This document shows positions 1-6,541 of a stretch of DNA of 53,808 nt, one piece after another; position 1 is the stretch's first letter; every line of letters starts with the position of its first letter. Location: assembly GCA_021769425.1 (NCBI GenBank), contig JAETSX010000026.1:1-53808 (forward strand), in the 5' to 3' direction. This stretch comes from Eubacterium sp. GTDB taxonomy: Bacteria; Bacillota; Clostridia; Lachnospirales; Lachnospiraceae. The notes under the pieces were generated by a model. That model did not search any database. It saw only the letters and a list, made by a program, of their open reading frames with translations, and was not told the origin of the DNA. Both the position numbers and the translations under genes were made by a program.

Positions 1-55
1 ATTTTTGTATATTTTCACACAATAAAAAAGAATTATTATCAAAATCTATCAATTT

Positions 56-84
56 CAGGAATCCATTTGGTTCCTGTCTTTTTT
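56..84 (+). terminator. Intrinsic terminator of an upstream gene outside the window
   Basis: A 6-bp stem (CAGGAA with TTCCTG) and a 9-nt loop are followed by TCTTTTTT. The T-run lies on the plus-strand side, so it would end a plus-strand transcript entering from the left. No coding sequence was recognised before it. Confidence 0.6.
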
Positions 85-128
85 AATTATTCCAAAACTA
101 AAAGCTAAATCTCTGACAATTCTCTTAT

Positions 129-222
129 TTATACCCGTGAGCGAAATTATTTGCCGACAGATCTTTTACAGCTTTGAGGAAAAAAGCAAATGATTTCGCA
201 AATAAGTATACTCGTGAGCATA
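129..222 (+). repeat. Dispersed hairpin element, copy A
   Basis: The core is TATACCCGTGAGC, then a 14-bp stem: left arm 141-154 (GCGAAATTATTTGC) and right arm 186-199 (GCAAATGATTTCGC) around a roughly 31-nt loop. The boundary motif recurs as TATACTCGTGAGC at 207-219, so the hairpin is flanked by near-direct repeats. A second copy lies at 41600-41668 on the minus strand, with the same stem and a similar loop (CTTTGAG then an A-run). Both copies point toward a downstream cell-envelope gene. It could be a structured leader RNA or a small non-autonomous mobile repeat. The rest of 1-393 holds only the terminator at 56-84 and a candidate promoter. Confidence 0.7.
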
Positions 223-290
223 CATCAAATTTTCTTAAAATTTCTTTAACCTCTTGTTGAATCTTTCTCTTTTCGCTATACTGAATAGAG

Positions 291-317
291 TTGACATTTT
301 AAATTTTTGTCTATTAC
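291..317 (+). promoter_or_regulatory. Candidate promoter of the polysaccharide deacetylase
   Basis: TTGACA at 291-296 is a perfect -35. The best -10 is TATTAC at 312-317, giving a short 15-nt spacer. It lies about 75 nt before the start codon. The weak -10 and spacing keep this tentative; a promoter upstream of the hairpin element is possible too. Confidence 0.35.
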
Positions 318-393
318 AGCCCCAAACCACAAGATGCACAGTATCTAATGATAATTTATTGCAAATAATATACACTTTAAGGAGACGATACTT

Positions 394-1389
394 ATGAAAA
401 AGAAACCTTTTATCCCTGTTCTGGCCTGCGCCATTGTTTTTCTCTGCGCCTGCGGCATTCTCGGCTTCCAATACTGGAACCTGGACAGCCGCTATCAGAG
501 CCTGACTGCGGAAGCCGCTCAGTTAAAAGAGAATAACTCCGGGCTGAATGAACAATTAGAGGACAGCGCCGCCCAGTTGGAAGAAAAAGAAGAATACATA
601 GAGGGGCAGAAGGATTACATTACCGAACTTTCCGAACAGATACAGGATCTGGGAAAAGATGATGAGGAAGAGGACGAAACGGAGGACTGGTACTCCTCCC
701 ATAAATCTGAAGAGGACCCTTATCCCACCCTGTATGCGGATAAGGACAATATGCCCGCTCAGTCCGGACAGAAATATGTCTACCTGACCTTTGACGACGG
801 GCCTTCCGCCCTTACCCCGAAAGTGCTGGATTTACTGGACGAGTACAATGCTCACGCAACCTTTTTTGTGGTTGGAAAAAATAACGAAGAATACGCCCAA
901 TATCTGCCGGAAATCGTAAAACGCGGCCACACCCTGGCCCTTCATTCTTACAGCCACGACTATAACCAAATTTACCGTTCCGTGGACGCTTTTTTAGAAG
1001 ATTATGAAAAAGTATACGACTGGGTGTACGAAGAAACGGACGGCTATTCCCCCTGCCTGTTCCGTTTCCCCGGAGGCAGCAATAACGGCTCTTCTTATGT
1101 GACACACAACATAATAAAAGAAATGAACCGCCGGGGATTCACCCATTTTGACTGGAACGTCAGTTCCGGTGACGGAAGCGACCTGACCACTTCCGAGAAT
1201 ATTATTGACAATATCTGCTCTAACGTGAAATATATTGAAAATCCTGTGGTTCTAATGCATGACGGTTCCGGGAAAAATGCCACGCTGAATGCTCTCCCCA
1301 CGGTTCTGCAGAAACTTTCCGATGCAGGCTATGAATTCCGTTCCCTGGATCAGTATTCAGAACCGGTACAGTACCGTAAGGCAGAATAA
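394..1389 (+). CDS. Membrane-anchored polysaccharide deacetylase (NodB homology domain)
   Basis: Predicted metal-dependent de-N-acetylase of cell-wall or surface glycan (carbohydrate esterase family 4), acting outside the membrane. A Lys-rich start and hydrophobic segment (about 6-26) form a signal anchor, followed by a coiled coil (about 33-88) and an acidic linker (88-108). The NodB domain spans about 127-320: TFDDGPS at 132-138 (metal and catalytic Asp), HSYSH at 184-188 (metal His pair), RFPGGS at 224-229, DWNVSSGD at 253-260, and VLMHDG at 286-291. All five family motifs look intact. The start is supported by AAGGAGA 8 nt upstream. The last ten codons and the stop lie inside the first unit of a tandem repeat that continues into the 3' region. 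It may act on peptidoglycan GlcNAc or MurNAc; substrate is not readable from sequence. Confidence 0.9.
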   Translation: MKKKPFIPVLACAIVFLCACGILGFQYWNLDSRYQSLTAEAAQLKENNSGLNEQLEDSAAQLEEKEEYIEGQKDYITELSEQIQDLGKDDEEEDETEDWYSSHKSEEDPYPTLYADKDNMPAQSGQKYVYLTFDDGPSALTPKVLDLLDEYNAHATFFVVGKNNEEYAQYLPEIVKRGHTLALHSYSHDYNQIYRSVDAFLEDYEKVYDWVYEETDGYSPCLFRFPGGSNNGSSYVTHNIIKEMNRRGFTHFDWNVSSGDGSDLTTSENIIDNICSNVKYIENPVVLMHDGSGKNATLNALPTVLQKLSDAGYEFRSLDQYSEPVQYRKAE

Positions 1390-1481
1390 CTTTAGAACCG
1401 GTACAGTATACAGTACCGCAAGGCAGAATAAACTTCAGAACCGGTACAGTATACCGTACCGTAAGGCAGAATAAACTTTAG
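1360..1481 (+). repeat. Tandem 35/43-bp repeat spanning the deacetylase stop codon
   Basis: Three units start with GAACCGGTACAGTA at 1360 (35 bp), 1395 (43 bp) and 1438 (43 bp). A fourth begins at 1481 and diverges into the terminator hairpin. Each unit has GGTAC and GTACC halves able to fold, and ends with AAGGCAGAATAA, which supplies the deacetylase stop codon in unit 1. Unit 1 lacks an 8-bp stretch present in units 2 and 3. Confidence 0.85.
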
Positions 1482-1525
1482 AACCGGTGCATGAGAAAAC
1501 GCTACCTTTTCATGCACCGGTTTTT
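1482..1525 (+). terminator. Intrinsic terminator of the deacetylase gene
   Basis: A perfect 13-bp stem (AACCGGTGCATGA at 1482-1494 with TCATGCACCGGTT at 1510-1522) has a 15-nt loop and a T-run. Its left arm begins with the same AACCGGT that starts each upstream repeat unit. Confidence 0.85.
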
Positions 1526-1633
1526 CCAGAAAGAAGAACCTGCCGTCTGATCTATATTGTTCTGTCTCTTTTCCTATAAATACTATGGCTTCATCCATTT
1601 AGAAATTATTGCTATATCCCTTTTATGCAGGAC

Positions 1634-2182
1634 TTACTGCTCCATCTGTTTTCCGAGAAATCCGGCAGCCACCCTCGCCAGCTTGCTTTCCGTCTCCCCC
1701 ATTCCGGAGCTTTCTTCCCTGTTATACATAACCACTGAGCCGATAGCGTCCCCCTCTGAAATAATGGTGGATACCACCTGCGACTGAAAATCTCCGGTAT
1801 CGTCCAATGTAATTTTCACAAACCCTTTCTCATCTTTCTGTGCATAAAAGGTCTCCCGATCCGTAATCACATGTTCCAACTGCTTGCTGATTGGCTTTCC
1901 GTCAAAATCCTTTTTCCCTGCCCCGGCGGCCGCAATCACATGATCCTTATCGGTAATGCACACCAGACAGCCGCTGGTCTGGGCAAGGCTTTCCGCATAC
2001 AGCCCCGCAAACTGCCCCAATTCCCCAATGGGAGAATATTTTTTCAGAATGATTTCTCCTTCCCGATCTGTAAAAATTTCCAGCGGATCGCCTTCCCTGA
2101 TCCGCAATGTACGCCGAATTTCCTTCGGCACGACTACCCTTCCCAAATCATCTATTCTTCGAACAATTCCGGTTGCCTTCAT
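1634..2182 (-). CDS. spoVT: SpoVT-type AbrB-family transcriptional regulator
   Basis: Likely forespore regulator modulating sigma-G-dependent genes, as known for Bacillus SpoVT. The N-terminal swapped-hairpin AbrB DNA-binding domain (about 1-50) carries the highly conserved KATGIVRRIDDLGRVVVPKE and REGDPLEIF stretches. A GAF-like domain fills about 55-182. Total length of 182 residues fits the family. An ATG five codons upstream (2197) is rejected because its own bases form GGAGGA, which sits 8 nt before the ATG at 2182 and is therefore the ribosome binding site. The gene stands alone, convergent with the deacetylase. Its presence is the main sign that the organism sporulates. Confidence 0.93.
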   Translation of the reverse strand: MKATGIVRRIDDLGRVVVPKEIRRTLRIREGDPLEIFTDREGEIILKKYSPIGELGQFAGLYAESLAQTSGCLVCITDKDHVIAAAGAGKKDFDGKPISKQLEHVITDRETFYAQKDEKGFVKITLDDTGDFQSQVVSTIISEGDAIGSVVMYNREESSGMGETESKLARVAAGFLGKQMEQ

Positions 2183-2286
2183 AATAAAATCCTCCATTTA
2201 CATATCATTTTTTCGCAATACTATTATCTGTAAACGGAGGCATTTTATACCTGACTTTTTAATTTCATCTATTCTGTTTTTTACCA

Positions 2287-2327
2287 TAAAAATTCAAAGG
2301 AGCGGCAAGCTAAAACGCTGCCGCTCC
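2287..2327 (-). terminator. Terminator after the PPK2 gene
   Basis: On the minus strand GGAGCGGCA pairs with TGCCGCTCC, followed by TTTGAATTTTT. It lies about 65 nt past the PPK2 stop. A second small palindrome (AAAGCCAT with ATGGCTTT, 2343-2360) precedes it. Confidence 0.6.
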
Positions 2328-2391
2328 CCTGAATAGCGCTCCGAAAGCCATGTAATGGCTTTTCTCTAAAACATTGCTAAAAACATAACTC

Positions 2392-3858
2392 TTACAGAAC
2401 CTTCTCAATCTCTTCAATTACAATCTTCAACGCCTTAATCCTGGCATATTTCTTATCATTGGATTCCAGCACATGCCAGGGCGCATAGGCGGTACTGGTC
2501 TTTTTCATCATTTCATTTACCGCAGTTTCATACAAATCCCACTTATCCCGGTTCCGCCAGTCCTCTTCCGTAATTTTCCACTGCTTTTCCGGAGTATTCT
2601 GGCGATCCGTAAACCGGGCCAACTGCACATCCTTGTCAATCTGCACCCAGAACTTGATAATCACTGCACCCCAGTCTGACAATTCTTTCTCAAATTCATT
2701 GATTTCATTATAGGCCCTCTGCCAGTCGTTTTCACTGCAGAAGCCCTCCAGGCGTTCCACCATCACCCTTCCATACCAGGTCCGGTCAAAAATCGCCACA
2801 TGGCCGGTTTTGGGCAGACGGTTCCAGAACCGCCACAGATAATGCCTTGCCTTTTCATGAGGTTCCGGGCTCGCAATGGGATGCACTTCATATCCTCTCG
2901 GATCAAGAGCTCCGGTAATCCGCTTGATATTCCCCCCTTTTCCTGCTGCATCCCAGCCTTCATAGGCTATTACCACAGGAATTTTCTTTAAATACAGCTT
3001 ATTATGCAGCATTCCAAGCTTATCCTGCAGCTCCTTTAACTGCCGCTTGTACTCCTCATCCGTCAATGATTTATCCAGGGAAATCTCGGATAGTTTCGGC
3101 ACTTTTTCCATTGGAAATACATTCTGCAAAAGGGGGACTGCCATGGCGCTGTTTTGCAATGCAGTCTCAATTCCGCTGACTAAGGTTTCCAGAACCTGCA
3201 GCTGACCCCATTTTTTATTTTTGGCATCCACGATATACCAGGGAGAAGTAGATACGTTGGTGTCGCTTAAATATTGGTCATAGACTTTCAGGCATTTATC
3301 ATAATGCTTATTCTGCCAGGTATCATTTTCGCTGACCCGCCAACTTGTGGTTTCATTTTTCTCCAGCCCTTTCAATCGTTTTTTCTGCTCACTTTGACTG
3401 ATGTGAAAGAAAAATTTCATAACAAGATAGCCATTGTCTGTCAGCTGCCGTTCAAACCGTTTCACACTGTCAATCCGTTCTTTATATTGTTTCTCCTTGA
3501 TTTCTCCATGAAGACATCCTCTGGTTATTTCATCCATCCAGCCGGAATCCAAAAAGCAGAACTTGCCGGCTTCGGGAATTTTCACGAAATAGCGGTACAG
3601 AAACGGCTTGCGCTTTTCCTCTTCCGTTGGGATATCCATGGTGGCGACTTTGAAAAACCTGGGATCGATTTCTTTGATGATCTTTCCCAAAATACTGCCT
3701 TTTCCGGCAGTTCCCCAGCCTTCAAACAGTACAAACACCGGAAGTTTATGCTCCTTAATCTGCATCTGCTGCACAGAAAGTTTGGCTCTGGCCGCCTGCA
3801 GACGCTCCTCCAGTTCCTCTTCCCCCGGCCGTTCCGGCTTGTTCCAATTCTTTAACAT
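2392..3858 (-). CDS. Two-domain PPK2 polyphosphate phosphotransferase (PAP type)
   Basis: Predicted polyphosphate-dependent nucleotide kinase. Two-domain PPK2 enzymes characteristically phosphorylate AMP to ADP with polyP. At 488 residues it has two tandem PPK2 domains. Domain 1 (about 20-240) has a Walker A-like EGWGTAGKGS at 46-55 but a degenerate Walker B (FLDSGWMDE near 102-110). Domain 2 (about 265-488) has EGWDAAGKGG at 300-309 and an intact IFDRTWYGRV near 356-365. By analogy with known class II enzymes the C-terminal domain should be the active one. The start has a strong AAGGAGGAG ribosome site. It is monocistronic, with a terminator downstream. AMP rather than ADP as acceptor is inferred from architecture. 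Confidence 0.88.
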   Translation of the reverse strand: MLKNWNKPERPGEEELEERLQAARAKLSVQQMQIKEHKLPVFVLFEGWGTAGKGSILGKIIKEIDPRFFKVATMDIPTEEEKRKPFLYRYFVKIPEAGKFCFLDSGWMDEITRGCLHGEIKEKQYKERIDSVKRFERQLTDNGYLVMKFFFHISQSEQKKRLKGLEKNETTSWRVSENDTWQNKHYDKCLKVYDQYLSDTNVSTSPWYIVDAKNKKWGQLQVLETLVSGIETALQNSAMAVPLLQNVFPMEKVPKLSEISLDKSLTDEEYKRQLKELQDKLGMLHNKLYLKKIPVVIAYEGWDAAGKGGNIKRITGALDPRGYEVHPIASPEPHEKARHYLWRFWNRLPKTGHVAIFDRTWYGRVMVERLEGFCSENDWQRAYNEINEFEKELSDWGAVIIKFWVQIDKDVQLARFTDRQNTPEKQWKITEEDWRNRDKWDLYETAVNEMMKKTSTAYAPWHVLESNDKKYARIKALKIVIEEIEKVL

Positions 3859-4016
3859 ACCTTCTCCTCCTTTTTAATTATTGTTTTCCGAAAAATCTGA
3901 TTCTCTGTGACGCTGTTCCTCTGTAACTGTTCAGATATCTTCACTGTTACGTTCCTCTTCCTGCTCTATCATTTTCCACGGCCCTGCGCTGTCCGGATAT
4001 CTCTCCTAATCAACCG

Positions 4017-4292
4017 TCAATATCTCACAGAAAATCTCCGTTCCCCCGATTCCAGCTCCATCCTGTCTCTGGTCACCCAGTCAATCCGGATATAGCTGTC
4101 CTGCTGCAGAGACTGGATAATCTGATCCAGAATTTCCTCCCTTCCCTGCATTTCCGCTTCCACAGAGCCGTCATAATTATTCCGGATCCAGCCTGTCACT
4201 CCGTAATGCTTCGCCAAATGGCCCGCCCGGAACCGGAATCCCACGCCCTGCACTCTTCCTGTAAATACCAGATGTTCCCGAATTATTTCCAT
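4017..4292 (-). CDS. acyP: Acylphosphatase
   Basis: Small cytosolic enzyme hydrolysing carboxyl-phosphate anhydrides such as acetyl or carbamoyl phosphate. The 91-residue protein matches the family length and carries the signature GRVQGVGFR (12-20) with catalytic Arg20, and Asn38 in GWIRNNYDGSVE. The start codon lies 1 nt after the stop of the ArsC/Spx-like gene, so the two are co-transcribed and probably translationally coupled. Confidence 0.93.
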   Translation of the reverse strand: MEIIREHLVFTGRVQGVGFRFRAGHLAKHYGVTGWIRNNYDGSVEAEMQGREEILDQIIQSLQQDSYIRIDWVTRDRMELESGERRFSVRY

Positions 4293-4293
4293 C

Positions 4294-4647
4294 TTATAAC
4301 AGCTTCTCCCATTCTTCCGGCTTAAAGCCTGTAGTGATGCCTTTTTCAGTTACCAATATGGGACGTTTCACCAGCATTCCGTCTGTGGAAAGCAGGTCAT
4401 ATTTCTCTTCCAAAGACATTTCCGGCAGCTTATCCTTTAATTTCATTTCCTTATACAGCATTCCGCTGGTATTGAAGAAACGTTTGATATCCAATCCGCT
4501 TTTTTCATGCCATTCCTTTAATTCTTCTTTGGCCGGATTCTGCTCCTTGATGTTGCGATCCTCAAATGCTGTCTGGCGTTCTTCTAACCACTGTTTTGCC
4601 TTCTTGCAGGTGGAGCATTTGGGATATTCAATAAATAAACATTCCAT
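4294..4647 (-). CDS. ArsC/Spx-family thioredoxin-fold protein
   Basis: 117 residues, with the family N-terminal redox motif CSTCKK (11-16) and a C-terminal VKRPILV segment containing the conserved Arg-Pro. This fits the Spx/MgsR/YffB branch of the arsenate reductase fold. Members are either thiol-stress regulators that bind RNA polymerase or glutaredoxin-like reductases, and sequence alone does not separate these. The CxxC is typical of Spx-like members. It is the first gene of an operon with acyP, with a GGAAG ribosome site 6 nt before the ATG. Confidence 0.85.
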   Translation of the reverse strand: MECLFIEYPKCSTCKKAKQWLEERQTAFEDRNIKEQNPAKEELKEWHEKSGLDIKRFFNTSGMLYKEMKLKDKLPEMSLEEKYDLLSTDGMLVKRPILVTEKGITTGFKPEEWEKLL

Positions 4648-4729
4648 GATTTCCGCTTCCTTTCTTTACCCGGATAAACCGGGGTTTTCTTATTCTATTA
4701 ATTTCCCTGTACCGCCGGTTTTTATTTCC

Positions 4730-4987
4730 TTACCTTATCAGCAATTTGTAACACAAAAATGCAAGGACAATCCCCAAAATGCTTGCGATATTTATCTTAA
4801 CAGTCAATCCCAGGGTAAGAACCAAAGCCCCCAAATCCAGCACAAGCGGACTTGTCAGGCCAAATACCTGCCCGTAATTCAGCCAGCTCAATACAGGAAT
4901 GCTTCCGCAGTAACTGCCGATGACTGCTCCCAGGATCAGCCCGATCAGCATGATAAAAATAACTGCCCAACTGCTTTTTATTTTCAC
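4730..4987 (-). CDS. Small membrane protein, DUF4321 family
   Basis: An 85-residue hydrophobic protein with three predicted membrane segments (about 6-28, 36-58, 62-83) and short loops. The start is GTG with GGAGGA 7 nt upstream. Composition and length fit the DUF4321 family of clostridial membrane proteins, whose function is unknown. It lies upstream of the arsC-like/acyP pair in the same direction with an 82-nt gap; co-transcription is possible. Confidence 0.7.
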   Translation of the reverse strand: MKIKSSWAVIFIMLIGLILGAVIGSYCGSIPVLSWLNYGQVFGLTSPLVLDLGALVLTLGLTVKINIASILGIVLAFLCYKLLIR

Positions 4988-5160
4988 AATTCTGTCCTCC
5001 TCATGTTCCTGCTCATCCGCTTTTATTTTAAAACAATCTCATGGTAAAGTCAAACTCTGAACGCAAAACAAAGCGGGCAAACCCACCCCAACTCCCCTGT
5101 CCCATCAATCTTGCCATACACTTTAGCGCCTCACAGCAACAAGGTCCTTCCTATGAAATA

Positions 5161-5199
5161 AAAAAACGCCGACATCAATCCCATTGCCGGCGTTTTTTT
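5161..5199 (-). terminator. Bidirectional-type terminator ending the ABC/efflux operon
   Basis: An 11-bp stem (AAAAAACGCCG with CGGCGTTTTTT) has T-runs on both strands. It lies about 30 nt past the stop of the MacB-like gene, and no plus-strand gene precedes it. The remaining 4988-5160 shows nothing recognisable. Confidence 0.85.
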
Positions 5200-5229
5200 C
5201 AGTTAACATAAAAGCGGCTTCCCGCTAAA

Positions 5230-6348
5230 TCAATCAAAATCTTCCAAGCATTTTCCCCTCCTTCCTCCTGCTATCCACAGCGCCGCCAGCATCTCCGCCA
5301 GCAGACTATACCCCGCCGCCTTCCAAAAATCATCCATCCATTCAGAGTCCGGCATTCCTTTGGAAATCCGAATCAAAAGCTTCATTCCCTCTGTCTTTTC
5401 CTTCCACAATTTAGCCCAAAATGAAAAATCAGACCATAAAGTTGGAATATAATCATCCGGAATCCGTACCCACTTTCCCAAAAGGAATATCAGCAGCGCC
5501 GCCAAAGCCAGAGAAAGCATTGCCGTCACAGCTTTTTGCCGCAGCTTCTCCTGAACCCGGAACTGGCGATACAGAAACATCCAGATAAAAATGCACACAG
5601 TTACCGGAATCGCCAGAAGCAGAGACCCGCTGATTCCCCGTAACAGTTCTGTATCCAAAACCTGCGCACTCAGGCTGTACTGGCCGGCCCATATCATCTG
5701 CAGATCCCGGATGGAGCTTTCCTTAGGCTTTTGTACCGTGATTCTCTGCAGCACAGAATCCGCAGAGGACTTTTCTTCCCCCTCTGCGGATGCTCTCTGG
5801 TTCTTGTGAGAAAGGCTGCCCGCCTGAAAAGCCACAACTCTCTCCTCTGCCGGAATTACATTTCTGATCATATAATTGTTTCCCTGGCAGAGAATTTCTT
5901 TTCCGATTACCTGGCTGCTGCCAAACAGCTCCCATGCCGTTTCTTCGTCTATCAGACATCCCTGTTCATCCTCCTGTATCGGAGTTCTGCAATCCGCAAA
6001 CAGAATTTCCGGATTGCCGCAGAGAATCACTGCATCTGCACTGGCAGTTCTGGACAGTTCTTCATTGGAAACCGTAATATTCTCTTTCTGTCCCCAGATA
6101 CAGAAATTCAAAGGCGTGCCCTGTTCCTTCTGTCCCTGTTTCCAAAGTTCGGCTGTCTTTTGGTTCTGTTCCGATATTTTCAATGCTTCTTCCACAGAAA
6201 TTGGCTCTTCCAAATAAAACAGCACACTGTCCTTGGCCCAGAGCATACTGCACCAGGCAACGGAAGCCAGATAAAACAGAAGGAATCCAAGCCCGCCCAC
6301 GCCTGCCAGAAACAGATATTTTCTATATTTTTTTATGCCTGTTTTCAT
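5230..6348 (-). CDS. MacB/FtsX-like ABC permease-type membrane protein (no ATPase domain)
   Basis: From the chosen start the protein has 372 residues: membrane segment about 8-32, a long extracytoplasmic domain (about 40-240) resembling the MacB periplasmic core domain (NNYMIRNVIPAEERVVAFQ region), then three more hydrophobic segments (about 243-262, 275-295, 348-365). This TM, outer domain, three TM order is that of FtsX/MacB exporters, but it is short and has no nucleotide-binding domain. The in-frame ATG at 6573 is rejected: it overlaps the upstream gene and reads an 80-bp tandem duplication in two different frames. The ATG at 6348 sits directly after the second duplicate and has only a weak AAGAGAG site. 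It is the last gene of the five-gene operon and a natural partner for the adjacent adaptor protein. Confidence 0.65.
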   Translation of the reverse strand: MKTGIKKYRKYLFLAGVGGLGFLLFYLASVAWCSMLWAKDSVLFYLEEPISVEEALKISEQNQKTAELWKQGQKEQGTPLNFCIWGQKENITVSNEELSRTASADAVILCGNPEILFADCRTPIQEDEQGCLIDEETAWELFGSSQVIGKEILCQGNNYMIRNVIPAEERVVAFQAGSLSHKNQRASAEGEEKSSADSVLQRITVQKPKESSIRDLQMIWAGQYSLSAQVLDTELLRGISGSLLLAIPVTVCIFIWMFLYRQFRVQEKLRQKAVTAMLSLALAALLIFLLGKWVRIPDDYIPTLWSDFSFWAKLWKEKTEGMKLLIRISKGMPDSEWMDDFWKAAGYSLLAEMLAALWIAGGRRGKCLEDFD

Positions 6349-6349
6349 G

Positions 6350-6509
6350 CTCTCTTCTTTCCCAGCCCGTTCTTCCATCCCGTCCGAAACCAGAATTTCC
6401 AACGGAACTAAAAAACGGCTGCTGTCTGTCTCTCTTCTTTCCCAGCCCGTTCTTCCATCCCGTCCGAAACCAGAATTTCCAACAAAACTAAAAAACGGCT
6501 GCTGTTTGT
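6350..6509 (-). repeat. 80-bp tandem duplication in the leader of the MacB-like gene
   Basis: Two copies, 6350-6429 and 6430-6509, differ at only a few bases (GGAAC versus AAAAC, and one C/T). They fill most of the 193-nt gap between the adaptor gene and the MacB-like gene and include the presumed ribosome-binding region. Since 80 is not a multiple of 3, the copies cannot encode the same peptide in one frame, which argues they are untranslated. Confidence 0.85.
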
Positions 6510-6541
6510 TTAAATTGTTTTTCCGCAATTCATCTGCTATC

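Noticed and set aside
4661-4686. Terminator in the gap between the DUF4321 and ArsC-like genes
   Set aside because: The CCCGG/CCGGG stem has its T-run only on the plus strand, where no gene ends.
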